Below are positions 35,811 to 45,045 of a stretch of 64,000 nucleotides of DNA, piece after piece (positions within the stretch are counted from its first letter, which is position 1; every line of letters starts with the position of its first letter). Made by a program: the position numbers and the translations under genes. The notes below the pieces were generated by a model. That model did not search any database, was not told the origin of the DNA, and saw only the letters and a list, made by a program, of their open reading frames with translations. This DNA is from Delftia acidovorans. GTDB lineage: Bacteria > Pseudomonadota > Gammaproteobacteria > Burkholderiales > Burkholderiaceae_C. The DNA lies in assembly GCA_031286585.1 (NCBI GenBank), contig JAITUC010000009.1, positions 62,001 through 126,000 of the forward strand, given 5' to 3'.

Positions 35811-36536
35811 ATGACGACGATTGAAAACAAGCTTCAACAGATTCACGAACGGATTGCCGCGGCCTGCGCGCAGGCGGGCAGGGCGTCCGGCTCGGTGCAA
35901 CTGCTGTCCGTCTCCAAGACTTTCGGTGCCGATGCCGTGCGCGAGGCCGTGCTGGCCGGCGAGCGCAGCTTCGGCGAGAACTACATCCAGGAAGGCGTGG
36001 AAAAGATCGCCGCCGTGCGCGCCATGGGCCTGCCCGGGGGCGAGGCCCTGCAATGGCATTGCATAGGCCCCATCCAGAGCAACAAGACGCGGCTGGTGGC
36101 CGAGCATTTCGACTGGGCCCAGACCGTGGACCGCCTGAAGATCGCCGAGCGCCTGTCGGCCCAGCGTCCCGAGGGCCTGGCGCCGCTGCAGGTCTGCATC
36201 CAGCTGAACGTGGATGGCGGCGAGACCAAGGCCGGCGTGGCCCCGCAGCAGGCGCTGGAGCTGGCCGCCGCCATCGTGCGGCTGCCGCGCCTGGCGCTGC
36301 GCGGCGTGATGAGCATTCCCGACGATGCGCCGGGCTTCGAGGCCCAGCGCGAGGTGCATGCCCGCGCCGCCGCCGTCTTCGCGCAGATCCGCGCCAGCGG
36401 CCTGCCGGGGCTGGAGCGCTTCGACACGGTATCCATGGGAATGACCGGCGACCTGGAAGCGGCCGTGGCCGCAGGCAGCACGATGGTGCGTGTCGGCAGC
36501 GGCATCTTCGGGCAGCGGGATTACGCCCCGCGTTGA
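35811..36536 (+). CDS. yggS: PLP homeostasis protein (YggS/PLPBP family)
   Basis: A 241-residue protein with a single TIM-barrel PLP-binding domain. The Lys that binds PLP lies in LLSVSKTFGADAVREAV (about residue 36), and GENYIQEGVEK and MGMTGDLEAAVAAGSTMVRVGS are conserved. It buffers free pyridoxal phosphate. It is divergent from pilT, the same arrangement as in Pseudomonas. The gene ends 15 bp before a convergent gene. Confidence 0.95.
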   Translation: MTTIENKLQQIHERIAAACAQAGRASGSVQLLSVSKTFGADAVREAVLAGERSFGENYIQEGVEKIAAVRAMGLPGGEALQWHCIGPIQSNKTRLVAEHFDWAQTVDRLKIAERLSAQRPEGLAPLQVCIQLNVDGGETKAGVAPQQALELAAAIVRLPRLALRGVMSIPDDAPGFEAQREVHARAAAVFAQIRASGLPGLERFDTVSMGMTGDLEAAVAAGSTMVRVGSGIFGQRDYAPR

Positions 36537-36551
36537 GCGGGGAGCGCCGGC

Positions 36552-37820
36552 TCAGCTCCCGCTTGGCCGTTTCATCTGGCAATCCGTGGGCAACTCCACC
36601 TGCTCGGGCGTGTAGACGGCATCCGTGCGAAAGCCGTAGTTCGTGCCTTCCCAACCGGCCTTGACCAGCTTGCCGTCCACCGGGGCGATGGTGTTGACCA
36701 CCTGGGGCAGCAGCAGCTGGTGGTCCTTGCCACGCATGCGCACGGGGCCGACCACGGTGTCCATCTGCAGATCCTCCAGGGCCAGCGCGATCTTCACGGG
36801 CTCGGTGGATCGGGCCTTGGCCATGGCGGCGGCCAGCATGCGCGGCACCAGGTCCATGCGGGGGGCCAGGAAGTCCTTGCCCATGCGGGCCTTGTATTCC
36901 TGGGCGCGGGCGTCGGCCAGCGGGCGGCCGGCCTGGCCCGGGTGCCATTCGGCCACCCAGGTCAGCTGGCCGATGCGGGTCTGGGCGAAGGATGTCACCG
37001 TGCCCGGCATGCCGCCCGCGCTGTGGTTGAAGTAGCGCAGGTCATAGCCCGAGTCGGCGGCCGACTTGAGCAGCAGGGTCAGGTCCTGGCCCCAGTTGCC
37101 GGTGATCACCGAGTCCGCACCCGTCTCCTTGATCTTGGCCACATAGGGCGCGAAGTCCTTGACCCGGCCTATGGGATGGAGCATCTCGCCCGTGAACTGG
37201 ATGTCGGGCCGGGCGGCGGCCACCATCTGGCGCCCGTAGGCCGCCCACTGCTTGCCGTGGGCGTAGTCCTGGTTGAGCAGGTAGACCTTGCGGATGCCCG
37301 GCTGGGTCTTGATGAAGCTGGCAATCGCCTGCATGCGCATGGCGGTGTTGGCATCGAACATGAAGTGCCAGAAGCTGCAGGCCTTGCCCGTCAGCTCGGG
37401 GTCGATGGAGGAGTGGTTGAGCACCAGCACCTCCTTGCCCGGATTGCGCTGGTTGTGGCGCGAGGCCGCCTGCACCAGTGCCGCCACCACCGATGAGCCC
37501 GATCCGCCCGTGACCACCACGCGCGCGCCTTGGTCGATGGCCGCCTGCAGCGCGGCCTGGCTCTCCTGGGCCGAGAGCTTGCTGTCGAACTGCAGCAGCT
37601 GCAGCTTCGCCCCGTTGAACAGCCCGCCCTTGGCGTTCACGTCCTCGACCGCGTATTGCACGTGGTCGCGCATCAGCTCGCCCGTGCTGACGAAAGGGCC
37701 GGACAGCGGGTCGATGAAGGCGATCCTGAATGTGTCGGTTCCCTGGGCGTGGGCGCACGTGCCGCACAGCAGGGCGGCGGCGAGTGTGGTGGAAGGCTGG
37801 CAAAAGCGGCTGATGGGCAT
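36552..37820 (-). CDS. Branched-chain-type periplasmic ligand-binding protein
   Basis: A 422-residue binding protein of the LivJ/peripla_BP_6 family with a signal peptide ending CAHA (residue about 25). The fold starts FRIAFIDPLSGPFVSTGELM. The start MPISRFCQP has gaggag upstream; a longer frame starting at 37919 was rejected. No permease or ATPase genes are nearby. It lies 25 bp after the TetR gene on the same strand, so they are likely co-transcribed. It may supply ligand to a transporter encoded elsewhere, or sense the carboxylic acid that the divergent enzymes use. Confidence 0.88.
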   Translation of the reverse strand: MPISRFCQPSTTLAAALLCGTCAHAQGTDTFRIAFIDPLSGPFVSTGELMRDHVQYAVEDVNAKGGLFNGAKLQLLQFDSKLSAQESQAALQAAIDQGARVVVTGGSGSSVVAALVQAASRHNQRNPGKEVLVLNHSSIDPELTGKACSFWHFMFDANTAMRMQAIASFIKTQPGIRKVYLLNQDYAHGKQWAAYGRQMVAAARPDIQFTGEMLHPIGRVKDFAPYVAKIKETGADSVITGNWGQDLTLLLKSAADSGYDLRYFNHSAGGMPGTVTSFAQTRIGQLTWVAEWHPGQAGRPLADARAQEYKARMGKDFLAPRMDLVPRMLAAAMAKARSTEPVKIALALEDLQMDTVVGPVRMRGKDHQLLLPQVVNTIAPVDGKLVKAGWEGTNYGFRTDAVYTPEQVELPTDCQMKRPSGS

Positions 37821-37845
37821 GTCCTGTCTCCTCGATGGATGGTCG

Positions 37846-38568
37846 TCAGTCCTTGCCGGGCGGCTCGGCACGGGGCCGGCTGCGCCGTGCAGGCGTCTTT
37901 TTCGCGGGGGGTGCGGCAATGGCTTCGGTCGTGGTGGCTGGCGCCGTGCGCAGGCCCAGCACGCGGCTGGCCAGCTCGGTCAGTTCGGCCACCATCTCGG
38001 CCGGGCCCAGGCGGCCACCGGGGCGGTACCAGTTGTAGAGAAAGCCCGGCAGGCTGCAGGCGGCCTGGGCGGTGATGCGTGTCTCGCGGAAATCGAGATG
38101 GCCGCTGGCGCGGCCTTCTTCGAGCAGCGCGCAGAACTGGCGGTAGAACTGGCGCGCCAGCGTGCGCGAGGCCTTCATGTACGCAGGGCTGAAGGCCTGG
38201 GGCTCGCGGTAGGGAAAGAAGGCCGCCGGATAGTGGGCAATGGTGGCGGCGATCAGCCGCTGCAGGCCGTCCACGGCCTTCTCGTGCGCGGCGCGCGCAT
38301 CGTCGGCCGCGAAGTCCAGCACGGTGAAGCAGGCCTCGGTGGGCGCCCAGCACAGGGTTTCGAAGATCTCCTGCTTGTTGCGGAAGTAGTAGTAGACGAA
38401 GGGCTTGGTCACGCCCAGGGCCTGGACGATCTGCTCCATGGTGGTGTTGGCGTAGCCGTTGCGGTCGAACAGGGCCTCGGCCGCCTTGAGGATGCGTTCG
38501 CGCTTTTCATCGGAGCCGGCCGTGGGAAGGCGCTGGCGGCCGCGCGGGGTGACAGGGGGCTTGGGCAT
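37846..38568 (-). CDS. TetR-family regulator
   Basis: A 240-residue regulator with the TetR HTH (about residues 20-68; LFDRNGYANTTMEQIVQALG followed by VTKPFVYYYFRNKQEIFE). The C-terminal 30 residues form a basic/alanine-proline tail (KKTPARRSRPRAE) that is not part of the fold. It is divergent from the acyl-CoA ligase and probably represses both sides through the two palindromes at 38617-38649, with an acyl-CoA as likely inducer. Confidence 0.9.
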   Translation of the reverse strand: MPKPPVTPRGRQRLPTAGSDEKRERILKAAEALFDRNGYANTTMEQIVQALGVTKPFVYYYFRNKQEIFETLCWAPTEACFTVLDFAADDARAAHEKAVDGLQRLIAATIAHYPAAFFPYREPQAFSPAYMKASRTLARQFYRQFCALLEEGRASGHLDFRETRITAQAACSLPGFLYNWYRPGGRLGPAEMVAELTELASRVLGLRTAPATTTEAIAAPPAKKTPARRSRPRAEPPGKD

Positions 38569-38616
38569 GCGGGAGATCTCGTGTCGCTCGTGTCGCGTCG
38601 GTGGCTGCGGTGGTTA

Positions 38617-38649
38617 TACCGATGGGTAGCAATGTTCTACCAGCGGGTA
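38617..38649. promoter_or_regulatory. Twin TetR operators
   Basis: Two palindromes of the form TACC-N4-GGTA at 38617-38628 and 38638-38649, 21 bp centre to centre (two helical turns). The whole block is also an inverted repeat ATACC...GGTAG/CTACC...GGTAT. It lies between the divergent TetR and ligase genes over an AT-rich stretch with tatatt at 38650-38655. Confidence 0.7.
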
Positions 38650-38736
38650 TATATTGGCAAGACGCCGATCCAAGAATCAGATCAAGGCTATCCCTTAGGA
38701 CTGGTTCCGGGATGGCCAGACACCCAGGAGACAAGC

Positions 38737-40332
38737 ATGGCGGATTCCGAGACCCTCATTCCCCTGCATGAGGCCCTGCGCCGCAATGCGCGCAACCATC
38801 CCGGCCGCGACGCCTACATCTGGTATGGCCGCCACATCAGCTGGGCCGAGATGGACGCGGCCAGCGACGCCTTTGCCGCGCGGCTGCAGGCGCTGGGCGT
38901 GGGCCGGGGCGAGCCCGTGGCGCTGTTCATGAACAACTGCCCGCAGTACATCGTGGCGCACTACGGCATCCAGAAGATCGGCGCCATCGTCTGCCCCTGC
39001 GGGCCGCTGAACAAGGAGCATGAGCTGCAATACCAGCTCGATGACCTCAAGGCCCGCGTGATCGTCGCGGCCGACGTGCTGCTGCCCGTGGTGGACAAGG
39101 TGCGCGCCAGCACGGCGCTTCAGCATGTGCTGGCCGTGCGCTACGGAGACTGGCTGCCGGAGTCCCCCACGCTGGCGCTGCCTGCCGAGCTGCAGGCCCC
39201 TGTGCAGCCGCTGCCCGAGGGCGTCGAGTCATTCTGGGATGCCATGCACAGCGGTGCCAAGCCTGTGTCCGTGGACGTCTCGCTGGACGATGTCTCGCTG
39301 ATGACCTACACCTCTGGCACGACGGGACTGCCCAAGGGCGCCATGCTCAGCTACGGCAATGCGGCCAGCAAGACGGCGGGGGCCTCCAGCGCCACGGGCG
39401 TGAACGGTGGGGATATGCTGCTGGCCGTGGCGCCGCTCTATCACATTGCCGGCATGTCCATGGGCGTGAACATGCCCGTGCACAGCGGCGCCACCTGCGT
39501 GCTGCTGCACCGCTTCGACCCGCTGGCCGTGGCCCAGGCGCTGGAGCGCTACCGCGTGACCTGGTGGTACAGCATCGCGCCCATGAACGTGGCCGTGATG
39601 CAGCTGCCGGGCGTGGAGGCCATGGACTTTTCGGCGCTGCGCCGCAACACCGTGACCAGCTTCGGCATCGCCTACACCGAGGAACTGGCGCGGCAGTGGA
39701 AGCGCTTCACCCCGAACTGCGTCTCCAGCGAGGCAGCCTATGGCCTCAGCGAGACCCACACCATGGACACCACCATGCCTGGCGACGCCATCCGCTGGGG
39801 CACGCACGGCAAGCCGCTGCCCGGCAACGAGGTGCGCATCATCGACCCCGAGACGGGCGATCCGCTGCCGGCCGGCGAAGTGGGCGAGATCACCGTCCGC
39901 GGCCCCGGCAACTTCAAGGGCTACTGGAACAAGCCCGAGGCCACGGCCCGGACCCTGAAGAACGGGTGGGTCCACACGGGCGACATGGGCCGCATCGACG
40001 CCGAGGGCTACCTGACCTTCATCGGCCGCTTCAAGGAAATGATCAAGGTCTCGGGCTACAGCGTCTTCCCCGAGGAGGTGGAGGCCATCCTCATCAAGCA
40101 CCCGGCCGTGGCCCAGGCCGCCGTGATCGGCGTGCCCGATCCCCACAAGGGCGAGGTCGTGCGCGCCTTCATCGTCATGCGGCCGGGCCGGCAGGTCGCG
40201 GCCGAGGACCTGGTGCAGTGGTCGCGCGAGAACATGGCCAGCTACAAGGCGCCGCGCGAGGTGCGTTTCATCGAGGCGCTGCCCGCCACGGGCGCAGGCA
40301 AGGTATTGCGGCGCTTGCTGCGCGACCAATAA
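38737..40332 (+). CDS. Acyl-CoA ligase (AMP-forming)
   Basis: A 531-residue ANL-superfamily enzyme that activates a carboxylic acid to its CoA thioester with ATP. P-loop TYTSGTTGLPKG (residues 190-201), YGLSETHTMD, GWVHTGDMGRIDAEGYL and the final catalytic Lys in GAGKVLRR are all present. aggag lies 6 bases before the ATG; this start removes a long false N-terminal extension. It forms an operon with the carboxylase 16 bp downstream. The substrate is likely a medium-chain or branched fatty acid, to be carboxylated next. Confidence 0.92.
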   Translation: MADSETLIPLHEALRRNARNHPGRDAYIWYGRHISWAEMDAASDAFAARLQALGVGRGEPVALFMNNCPQYIVAHYGIQKIGAIVCPCGPLNKEHELQYQLDDLKARVIVAADVLLPVVDKVRASTALQHVLAVRYGDWLPESPTLALPAELQAPVQPLPEGVESFWDAMHSGAKPVSVDVSLDDVSLMTYTSGTTGLPKGAMLSYGNAASKTAGASSATGVNGGDMLLAVAPLYHIAGMSMGVNMPVHSGATCVLLHRFDPLAVAQALERYRVTWWYSIAPMNVAVMQLPGVEAMDFSALRRNTVTSFGIAYTEELARQWKRFTPNCVSSEAAYGLSETHTMDTTMPGDAIRWGTHGKPLPGNEVRIIDPETGDPLPAGEVGEITVRGPGNFKGYWNKPEATARTLKNGWVHTGDMGRIDAEGYLTFIGRFKEMIKVSGYSVFPEEVEAILIKHPAVAQAAVIGVPDPHKGEVVRAFIVMRPGRQVAAEDLVQWSRENMASYKAPREVRFIEALPATGAGKVLRRLLRDQ

Positions 40333-40348
40333 GAAAGACCGGAGTTCC

Positions 40349-43300
40349 ATGTTCCACAAGATCCTGATTGCCAACCGTGGCGAGATCGCGCTGCGCATCG
40401 TGCGCGCGCTGCGCGAGCTGGGCGTGCCCAGCCTGGCCGTGTATGCCGCAGACGATGCGCAGGCGCCCCATGTATCCGCTGCCGATGCGGCCGTGGCCCT
40501 GGGCGCCAGCGGCCCCTCGGCCTACCTGGACGGCACCCAGCTGCTGCGCATTGCGCACGAGCATGGCTGCGACGGCATTCATCCCGGCTACGGCTTTCTC
40601 AGCGAGAACGCGGGCTTCGCCCAGGCCTGTGCCGATGCGGGCCTGTGCTTCATCGGCCCCACGCCGGAGCACCTGGCACTGCTGGGCGACAAGGCCCGCG
40701 CACGCGATCTGGCGCGCCGCTGCGGCGTGCCGCTGATGCCGGGCAGCAGCGAGGCCGTCACGCTGGAGCAGGCCCAGGCCTTTTTCGAGGCGCAGCGGGC
40801 CGGGGGCGCCAGCGGCATCATGGTCAAGGCCATCGGCGGCGGCGGCGGGCGCGGCATGCGCGCCGTGGCGCGCGCCGAGGACCTGCCCGCCGCCTACGAG
40901 CGCTGCCGCAGCGAGGCGCGCGCCGCCTTCGGCGTGGACGGCGTCTATGTGGAGCGGTTGATGACGGGCGCTCGCCATATCGAGGTGCAGATCCTGGGCG
41001 ACGGCGGCGCAGGCCCCATCGCGCTGGGCGAGCGTGAATGCACGCTGCAGCGGCGCTTCCAGAAGCTGGTGGAGATCGCCCCCAGCCCCAGCCTGGCGCA
41101 GCCGCTGCGCGAGCGCATCACGCGCGACGCGCTGCGCATGGCCGCCGAGATCGGCTACGAGAGCCTGGGCACCTTCGAATTCCTGGTCGATGCCGCCTCC
41201 GACTCCCTGCCCTATGTCTTCATCGAGGCCAATCCGCGCCTGCAGGTCGAGCACACCATCACCGAGGAGGTCTTCGGCATCGACCTCGTGCAGGCCCAGA
41301 TCCGCGTGGCGGCCGGCGATCACCTTGGAGAGCTGGGCCTGGATGCCAGGACACCGCCCGCGCCGCGCGGCTATGCCATGCAGTGGCGCATCAACGCCGA
41401 GACGCTGGATGCCGCAGGCCAGTCGCGCCCCGGCAGCGGGCGCATAGGCACGCTGCAGTGGCCGGCCGGGCCCGGCATCCGCATCGACACGCATGCGGTG
41501 GCGGGCGCCAGCCCCTCGCCGCACTACGACACGCTGCTGGCCAAGCTCATCGTGCACAGCAGCACACCGCGCTTTGAAGACGCGCTGCGCCGCGCACGCC
41601 GCGCGCTGGGCGAATGCCGCATCGACGGTCTGGCCACCAACCTGCCGCTGCTGCAGGCGCTGGCCGGGCGGCCCGAGATGGCGTCGCAGGCCGTGCACAC
41701 CCGCTGGCTGGAAGAGGCCCTTCCCGAATTGGTGGCGGATGCCCAGGCGCTGGCCGAAGGCGCGCGCCGCACGGCCGTGGCCGCCGATGTCCCGATGGCG
41801 GCCGAGGCTGCCGGCGCGCCCGTCCCCGAAGGCGCCATCACGGCCCCCATGCCCGCACGCATCGTGCAGTGGAGCGTGGCCGTGGGCGATGCCGTGGCCG
41901 CAGGCGCCGAGCTGGGCGTGCTCGAAGCCATGAAGATGGAGCATGTGCTGCTGGCGCCGCAGGCCGGCGCCATCACCCGACTGCTGGCCGAGGCCGGTAC
42001 CTATGTGGCCCAGGACCAGCCCCTGCTGGTGCTGGCCGCCGCCGAAGGCGTGCAGGCCGACGCACGCGCGCAGCAGTCCGCACAGGACCCGGACCACATC
42101 CGCGCCGACCTGCAGCGCGTCATCGACCGCCACGCCTTCACGCTCGATGCCGCCCGGCCCGAGGCCATGGCCAAACGCCATGCCCAGGGCAGCCGCAGCG
42201 CACGCGAGAACATCGCCGACCTCTGCGACACCGGCAGCTTCATCGAGTACGGTGCGCTGGCCATTGCCGCGCAGACGCGCCGGCGCAGCATGGACGACCT
42301 GATCGCCAACACGCCGGCCGATGGCATGGTCACGGGCATGGGCTCCATCAACGGCGCGCAGTTCGGCGAGGAGCGCTCGCGCGCCATCGTCATGTCCTAT
42401 GACGCCACGGTGCTGGCGGGCACCCAGGGCGCGCGCAACCATGCCAAGACCGACCGCATGCTGGGCATTGCGCTGGCGCAGAAGCTGCCCGTGGTGCTGT
42501 TCGCCGAAGGCGGGGGCGGGCGCCCCGGCGATACCGACACGCCCGTGGTCGCGGGCCTGCACGTGCACACCTTCGCCGCCTATGCGGCCCTGTCGGGCCA
42601 GGTGCCCGTGGTCGGCATCACGCACGGCCGCTGCTTCGCGGGCAACGCGGCCCTGCTGGGCTGCAGCGACGTGATCATCGCCACGCGCGCCAGCAGCATC
42701 GGCATGGGCGGGCCGGCCATGATCGAGGGCGGCGGGCTGGGTGTCTTCCGGCCCGAGCAGATCGGTCCCAGCGGCGTGCAGCATGCCAATGGCGTGATCG
42801 ACGTGCTGGTCGAGGACGAGGCCGAAGCCGTGGCCGCCGCGCGCCACTACCTGTCGTTCTTCCAGGGCCGCACCACGGACTGGAGCGCACCCGACACGCG
42901 CGCCCTGCGCCATGTGGTGCCCGAGAACCGGCTGCGCGCCTATGACACGCGCGCAGCCATGGCCCACCTCGTGGACCAGGGCAGCCTGCTCCTGCTGCGC
43001 ACGGGCTTCGGCGCAGGCATCCACACGGCGCTGGCGCGCATCGAAGGCCGGCCCGTGGGACTGATGGCCAACAACCCCTCCCACCTGGGCGGTGCCATCG
43101 ATGCCGATGCGGCCGACAAGGCCGCGCGCTTCATGCAGCTGTGCAATGCCCATGGCCTGCCCGTCGTGAGCCTGGTGGACACGCCCGGCTTCATGGTCGG
43201 CCCCGAGATCGAGAAGACCGCCCAGGTGCGCCATGTCAGCCGCCTGTTCGTCACGGCGGCCAAGCTGCGCGTGCCCTATTTCAGCGTGGTGCTGCGCAAG

Positions 43301-43642
43301 GGCTACGGCCTGGGGGCCATGGGCATGACGGCCGGCAGCTTCCATGCGCCAGTGTTCAACGTGGCCTGGCCCACGGGCGAGTTCGGTGCCATGGGTCTGG
43401 AAGGCGCCGTGCGCCTGGGCTTTCGCAAGGAACTGGAGGCCCTGCCCGAGGGCGCCGAACGCAGCGCCCTGTTCGACCGGCTGCTGGCCCAGCAGTACGC
43501 CCACGGCGAGGCCATGCACATGGCCGGCACGCTGGAGATCGACGCCGTCATCGACCCCGCCGACACGCGCGCCTGGCTGTCGCGCGGCCTGGCGGGGGCG
43601 CGCGTCGCGCCTGCCCAAGCCGGCTTCGTGGACACCTGGTAG
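40349..43642 (+). CDS. Single-chain biotin-dependent acyl-CoA carboxylase
   Basis: A 1097-residue fusion of all three catalytic parts. The biotin carboxylase covers residues 1-450 (ATP-grasp VKAIGGGGGRGMRAV; EANPRLQVEHTITEE near 293). The biotin carrier domain has EAMKMEH with the biotinylated Lys529. The carboxyltransferase covers about 590-1090 (LVDTPGFMVGPEIEK). Such one-chain enzymes are described as long-chain acyl-CoA carboxylases in mycobacteria and some proteobacteria; most carboxylases use two or more genes. It should carboxylate the CoA thioester made by the ligase. The exact acyl chain is unknown. Confidence 0.93.
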   Translation: MFHKILIANRGEIALRIVRALRELGVPSLAVYAADDAQAPHVSAADAAVALGASGPSAYLDGTQLLRIAHEHGCDGIHPGYGFLSENAGFAQACADAGLCFIGPTPEHLALLGDKARARDLARRCGVPLMPGSSEAVTLEQAQAFFEAQRAGGASGIMVKAIGGGGGRGMRAVARAEDLPAAYERCRSEARAAFGVDGVYVERLMTGARHIEVQILGDGGAGPIALGERECTLQRRFQKLVEIAPSPSLAQPLRERITRDALRMAAEIGYESLGTFEFLVDAASDSLPYVFIEANPRLQVEHTITEEVFGIDLVQAQIRVAAGDHLGELGLDARTPPAPRGYAMQWRINAETLDAAGQSRPGSGRIGTLQWPAGPGIRIDTHAVAGASPSPHYDTLLAKLIVHSSTPRFEDALRRARRALGECRIDGLATNLPLLQALAGRPEMASQAVHTRWLEEALPELVADAQALAEGARRTAVAADVPMAAEAAGAPVPEGAITAPMPARIVQWSVAVGDAVAAGAELGVLEAMKMEHVLLAPQAGAITRLLAEAGTYVAQDQPLLVLAAAEGVQADARAQQSAQDPDHIRADLQRVIDRHAFTLDAARPEAMAKRHAQGSRSARENIADLCDTGSFIEYGALAIAAQTRRRSMDDLIANTPADGMVTGMGSINGAQFGEERSRAIVMSYDATVLAGTQGARNHAKTDRMLGIALAQKLPVVLFAEGGGGRPGDTDTPVVAGLHVHTFAAYAALSGQVPVVGITHGRCFAGNAALLGCSDVIIATRASSIGMGGPAMIEGGGLGVFRPEQIGPSGVQHANGVIDVLVEDEAEAVAAARHYLSFFQGRTTDWSAPDTRALRHVVPENRLRAYDTRAAMAHLVDQGSLLLLRTGFGAGIHTALARIEGRPVGLMANNPSHLGGAIDADAADKAARFMQLCNAHGLPVVSLVDTPGFMVGPEIEKTAQVRHVSRLFVTAAKLRVPYFSVVLRKGYGLGAMGMTAGSFHAPVFNVAWPTGEFGAMGLEGAVRLGFRKELEALPEGAERSALFDRLLAQQYAHGEAMHMAGTLEIDAVIDPADTRAWLSRGLAGARVAPAQAGFVDTW

Positions 43643-43702
43643 GCCCTGAAAACGCCACGGGCGGCATGCTAAGCTGGCTGCCTTTCCGACGAACATGATG
43701 GC

Positions 43703-43721
43703 GGGCCTGCATTGCAGGCCC
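43703..43721 (+). other. Hairpin between carboxylase and aminotransferase genes
   Basis: A perfect 9-bp inverted repeat GGGCCTGCA/TGCAGGCCC separated by one T, with no T run. It shares the core ctgcattgcag with the glpD terminator. Possibly an mRNA processing or stability stem in the 101-bp gap. Confidence 0.45.
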
Positions 43722-43743
43722 CGCTGCCTCTGGAGACCTCCCC

Positions 43744-44886
43744 ATGCCCGGACTTCTGCCCGATATCGATCCCGACGGCCTGCTTGAATTCTCGGTGGTC
43801 TACACCGACCGCGCGCTCAACCACATGTCCAAGCGCTTCGCGGGCGTGATGCAGGACATCCTCACCACGCTGCAGGAGGTCTACCACGCCCACACGGCCG
43901 TGCTGGTGCCGGGCAGCGGCACCTTCGGCATGGAGGCCGTGGCGCGCCAGTTCGCCAACCGCGAAAAGGTGCTCATCGTGCGCAACGGCTGGTTCAGCTA
44001 TCGCTGGACCCAGATCTTCGAGGAAGGCGGCCTGGGCGGTGGCGCCGTGGTCTGCAAGGCGCGCCGCCAGGGCCCGGGCAGCCAGGACCCCTGGGCGCCG
44101 TGTGCCGCCGAGGACGTGGCCGCCGCCATCCGCACCGAAAAGCCCAAGGTCGTGTTCGCCCCGCACGTGGAAACGGCCAGCGGCATCATCCTCAGCGACA
44201 GCTACCTGCGCACCGTGGCCGACGCCGCGCACGAGGTGGGCGCGCTCTTCGTGCTGGACTGCGTGGCCTCGGGCGCCATGTGGGTGGACATGGAAAAGAC
44301 CGGCGTGGACGTGCTGATCAGCGCCCCGCAAAAGGGCTGGAGCAGCTCACCATGCTGCGCCATGGTCATGCTCTCGCAGCGTGCGCGCGAAGCCATCGAG
44401 CACACGCAAAGCTCCAGCTTCTCCTGCGACCTCAAGAAGTGGATGCAGATCGCCGAGGGCTACGAAAAAGGCCAGCACGCCTACCACACCACCATGCCCA
44501 CCGACGCCCTGGTGCGCCTGCGCGACGTGATGCTGGAGACGCGTGCCTACGGCTTCGCCAAGGTGCGCGACGAGCAGATCGCCCTGGGCGCCAAGGTGCG
44601 TGCCCTGCTGGAGTCGCGCGGCTTTCCCAGCGTGGCGGCCGAAGGCTGGAAGGCACCGGGCGTCGTGGTCAGCTACACCACCGACCCCGGCATCCAGAGC
44701 GGCAAGAAGTTCATGGAAGCCGGCCTGCAGACCGCCTCGGGCGTGCCCCTGCAGTGCGACGAAGGCCCGGACTTCAAGACCTTCCGCATCGGCCTGTTCG
44801 GCCTGGAAAAATGGCACAACGTGGACCGCACCGTCGGCCACATCGCCAAGGCCCTCGACGACATCGGCGTAAATGGCACCCCCTGA
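43744..44886 (+). CDS. Class V aminotransferase (alanine-glyoxylate type)
   Basis: A 380-residue PLP enzyme of fold type I. The PLP Lys is in ISAPQKGWSSSP (about residue 199), with the DCVASGAMWVDME strand before it. Alanine-glyoxylate or serine-pyruvate transaminase activity is typical; the substrate is unknown. It follows the carboxylase by 101 bp and may belong to the same unit. The last codons GGC-ACC-CCC-TGA lie in dispersed repeat copy E, so the repeat supplies the Gly-Thr-Pro end and the stop. Confidence 0.87.
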   Translation: MPGLLPDIDPDGLLEFSVVYTDRALNHMSKRFAGVMQDILTTLQEVYHAHTAVLVPGSGTFGMEAVARQFANREKVLIVRNGWFSYRWTQIFEEGGLGGGAVVCKARRQGPGSQDPWAPCAAEDVAAAIRTEKPKVVFAPHVETASGIILSDSYLRTVADAAHEVGALFVLDCVASGAMWVDMEKTGVDVLISAPQKGWSSSPCCAMVMLSQRAREAIEHTQSSSFSCDLKKWMQIAEGYEKGQHAYHTTMPTDALVRLRDVMLETRAYGFAKVRDEQIALGAKVRALLESRGFPSVAAEGWKAPGVVVSYTTDPGIQSGKKFMEAGLQTASGVPLQCDEGPDFKTFRIGLFGLEKWHNVDRTVGHIAKALDDIGVNGTP

Positions 44887-44985
44887 GCGGCTGCGCAGCT
44901 TCCCCCAGGGGACGACGCCCTCGGCTAGGCGCCCCCGCTGCGAGGCGGCTCTGGCTCGGCGTCCTGCCTTCAGGCAGTGTCAGCG
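44875..44985 (+). repeat. Stop-anchored dispersed repeat, copy E
   Basis: The shortest copy, about 110 bp, starting ggcaccccctgagcggc and ending near ggctcggcgtcctgcc. The hairpin is AGCGGC-TGC-GCAGCT, slightly diverged. Its first 12 bases are the coding end of the aminotransferase gene. Confidence 0.78.
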
Positions 44986-45045
44986 CTTGAGGCCGCACGG
45001 CATGGCATTGCTGTTGAATGCATTTTTTGATTTGAAAGAACCCTC

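Noticed and set aside
40268-43696. Minus-strand open frame of 1142 codons opposite the carboxylase
   Set aside because: Shadow of the high-GC coding strand; composition is not protein-like, and the plus strand has all carboxylase motifs.
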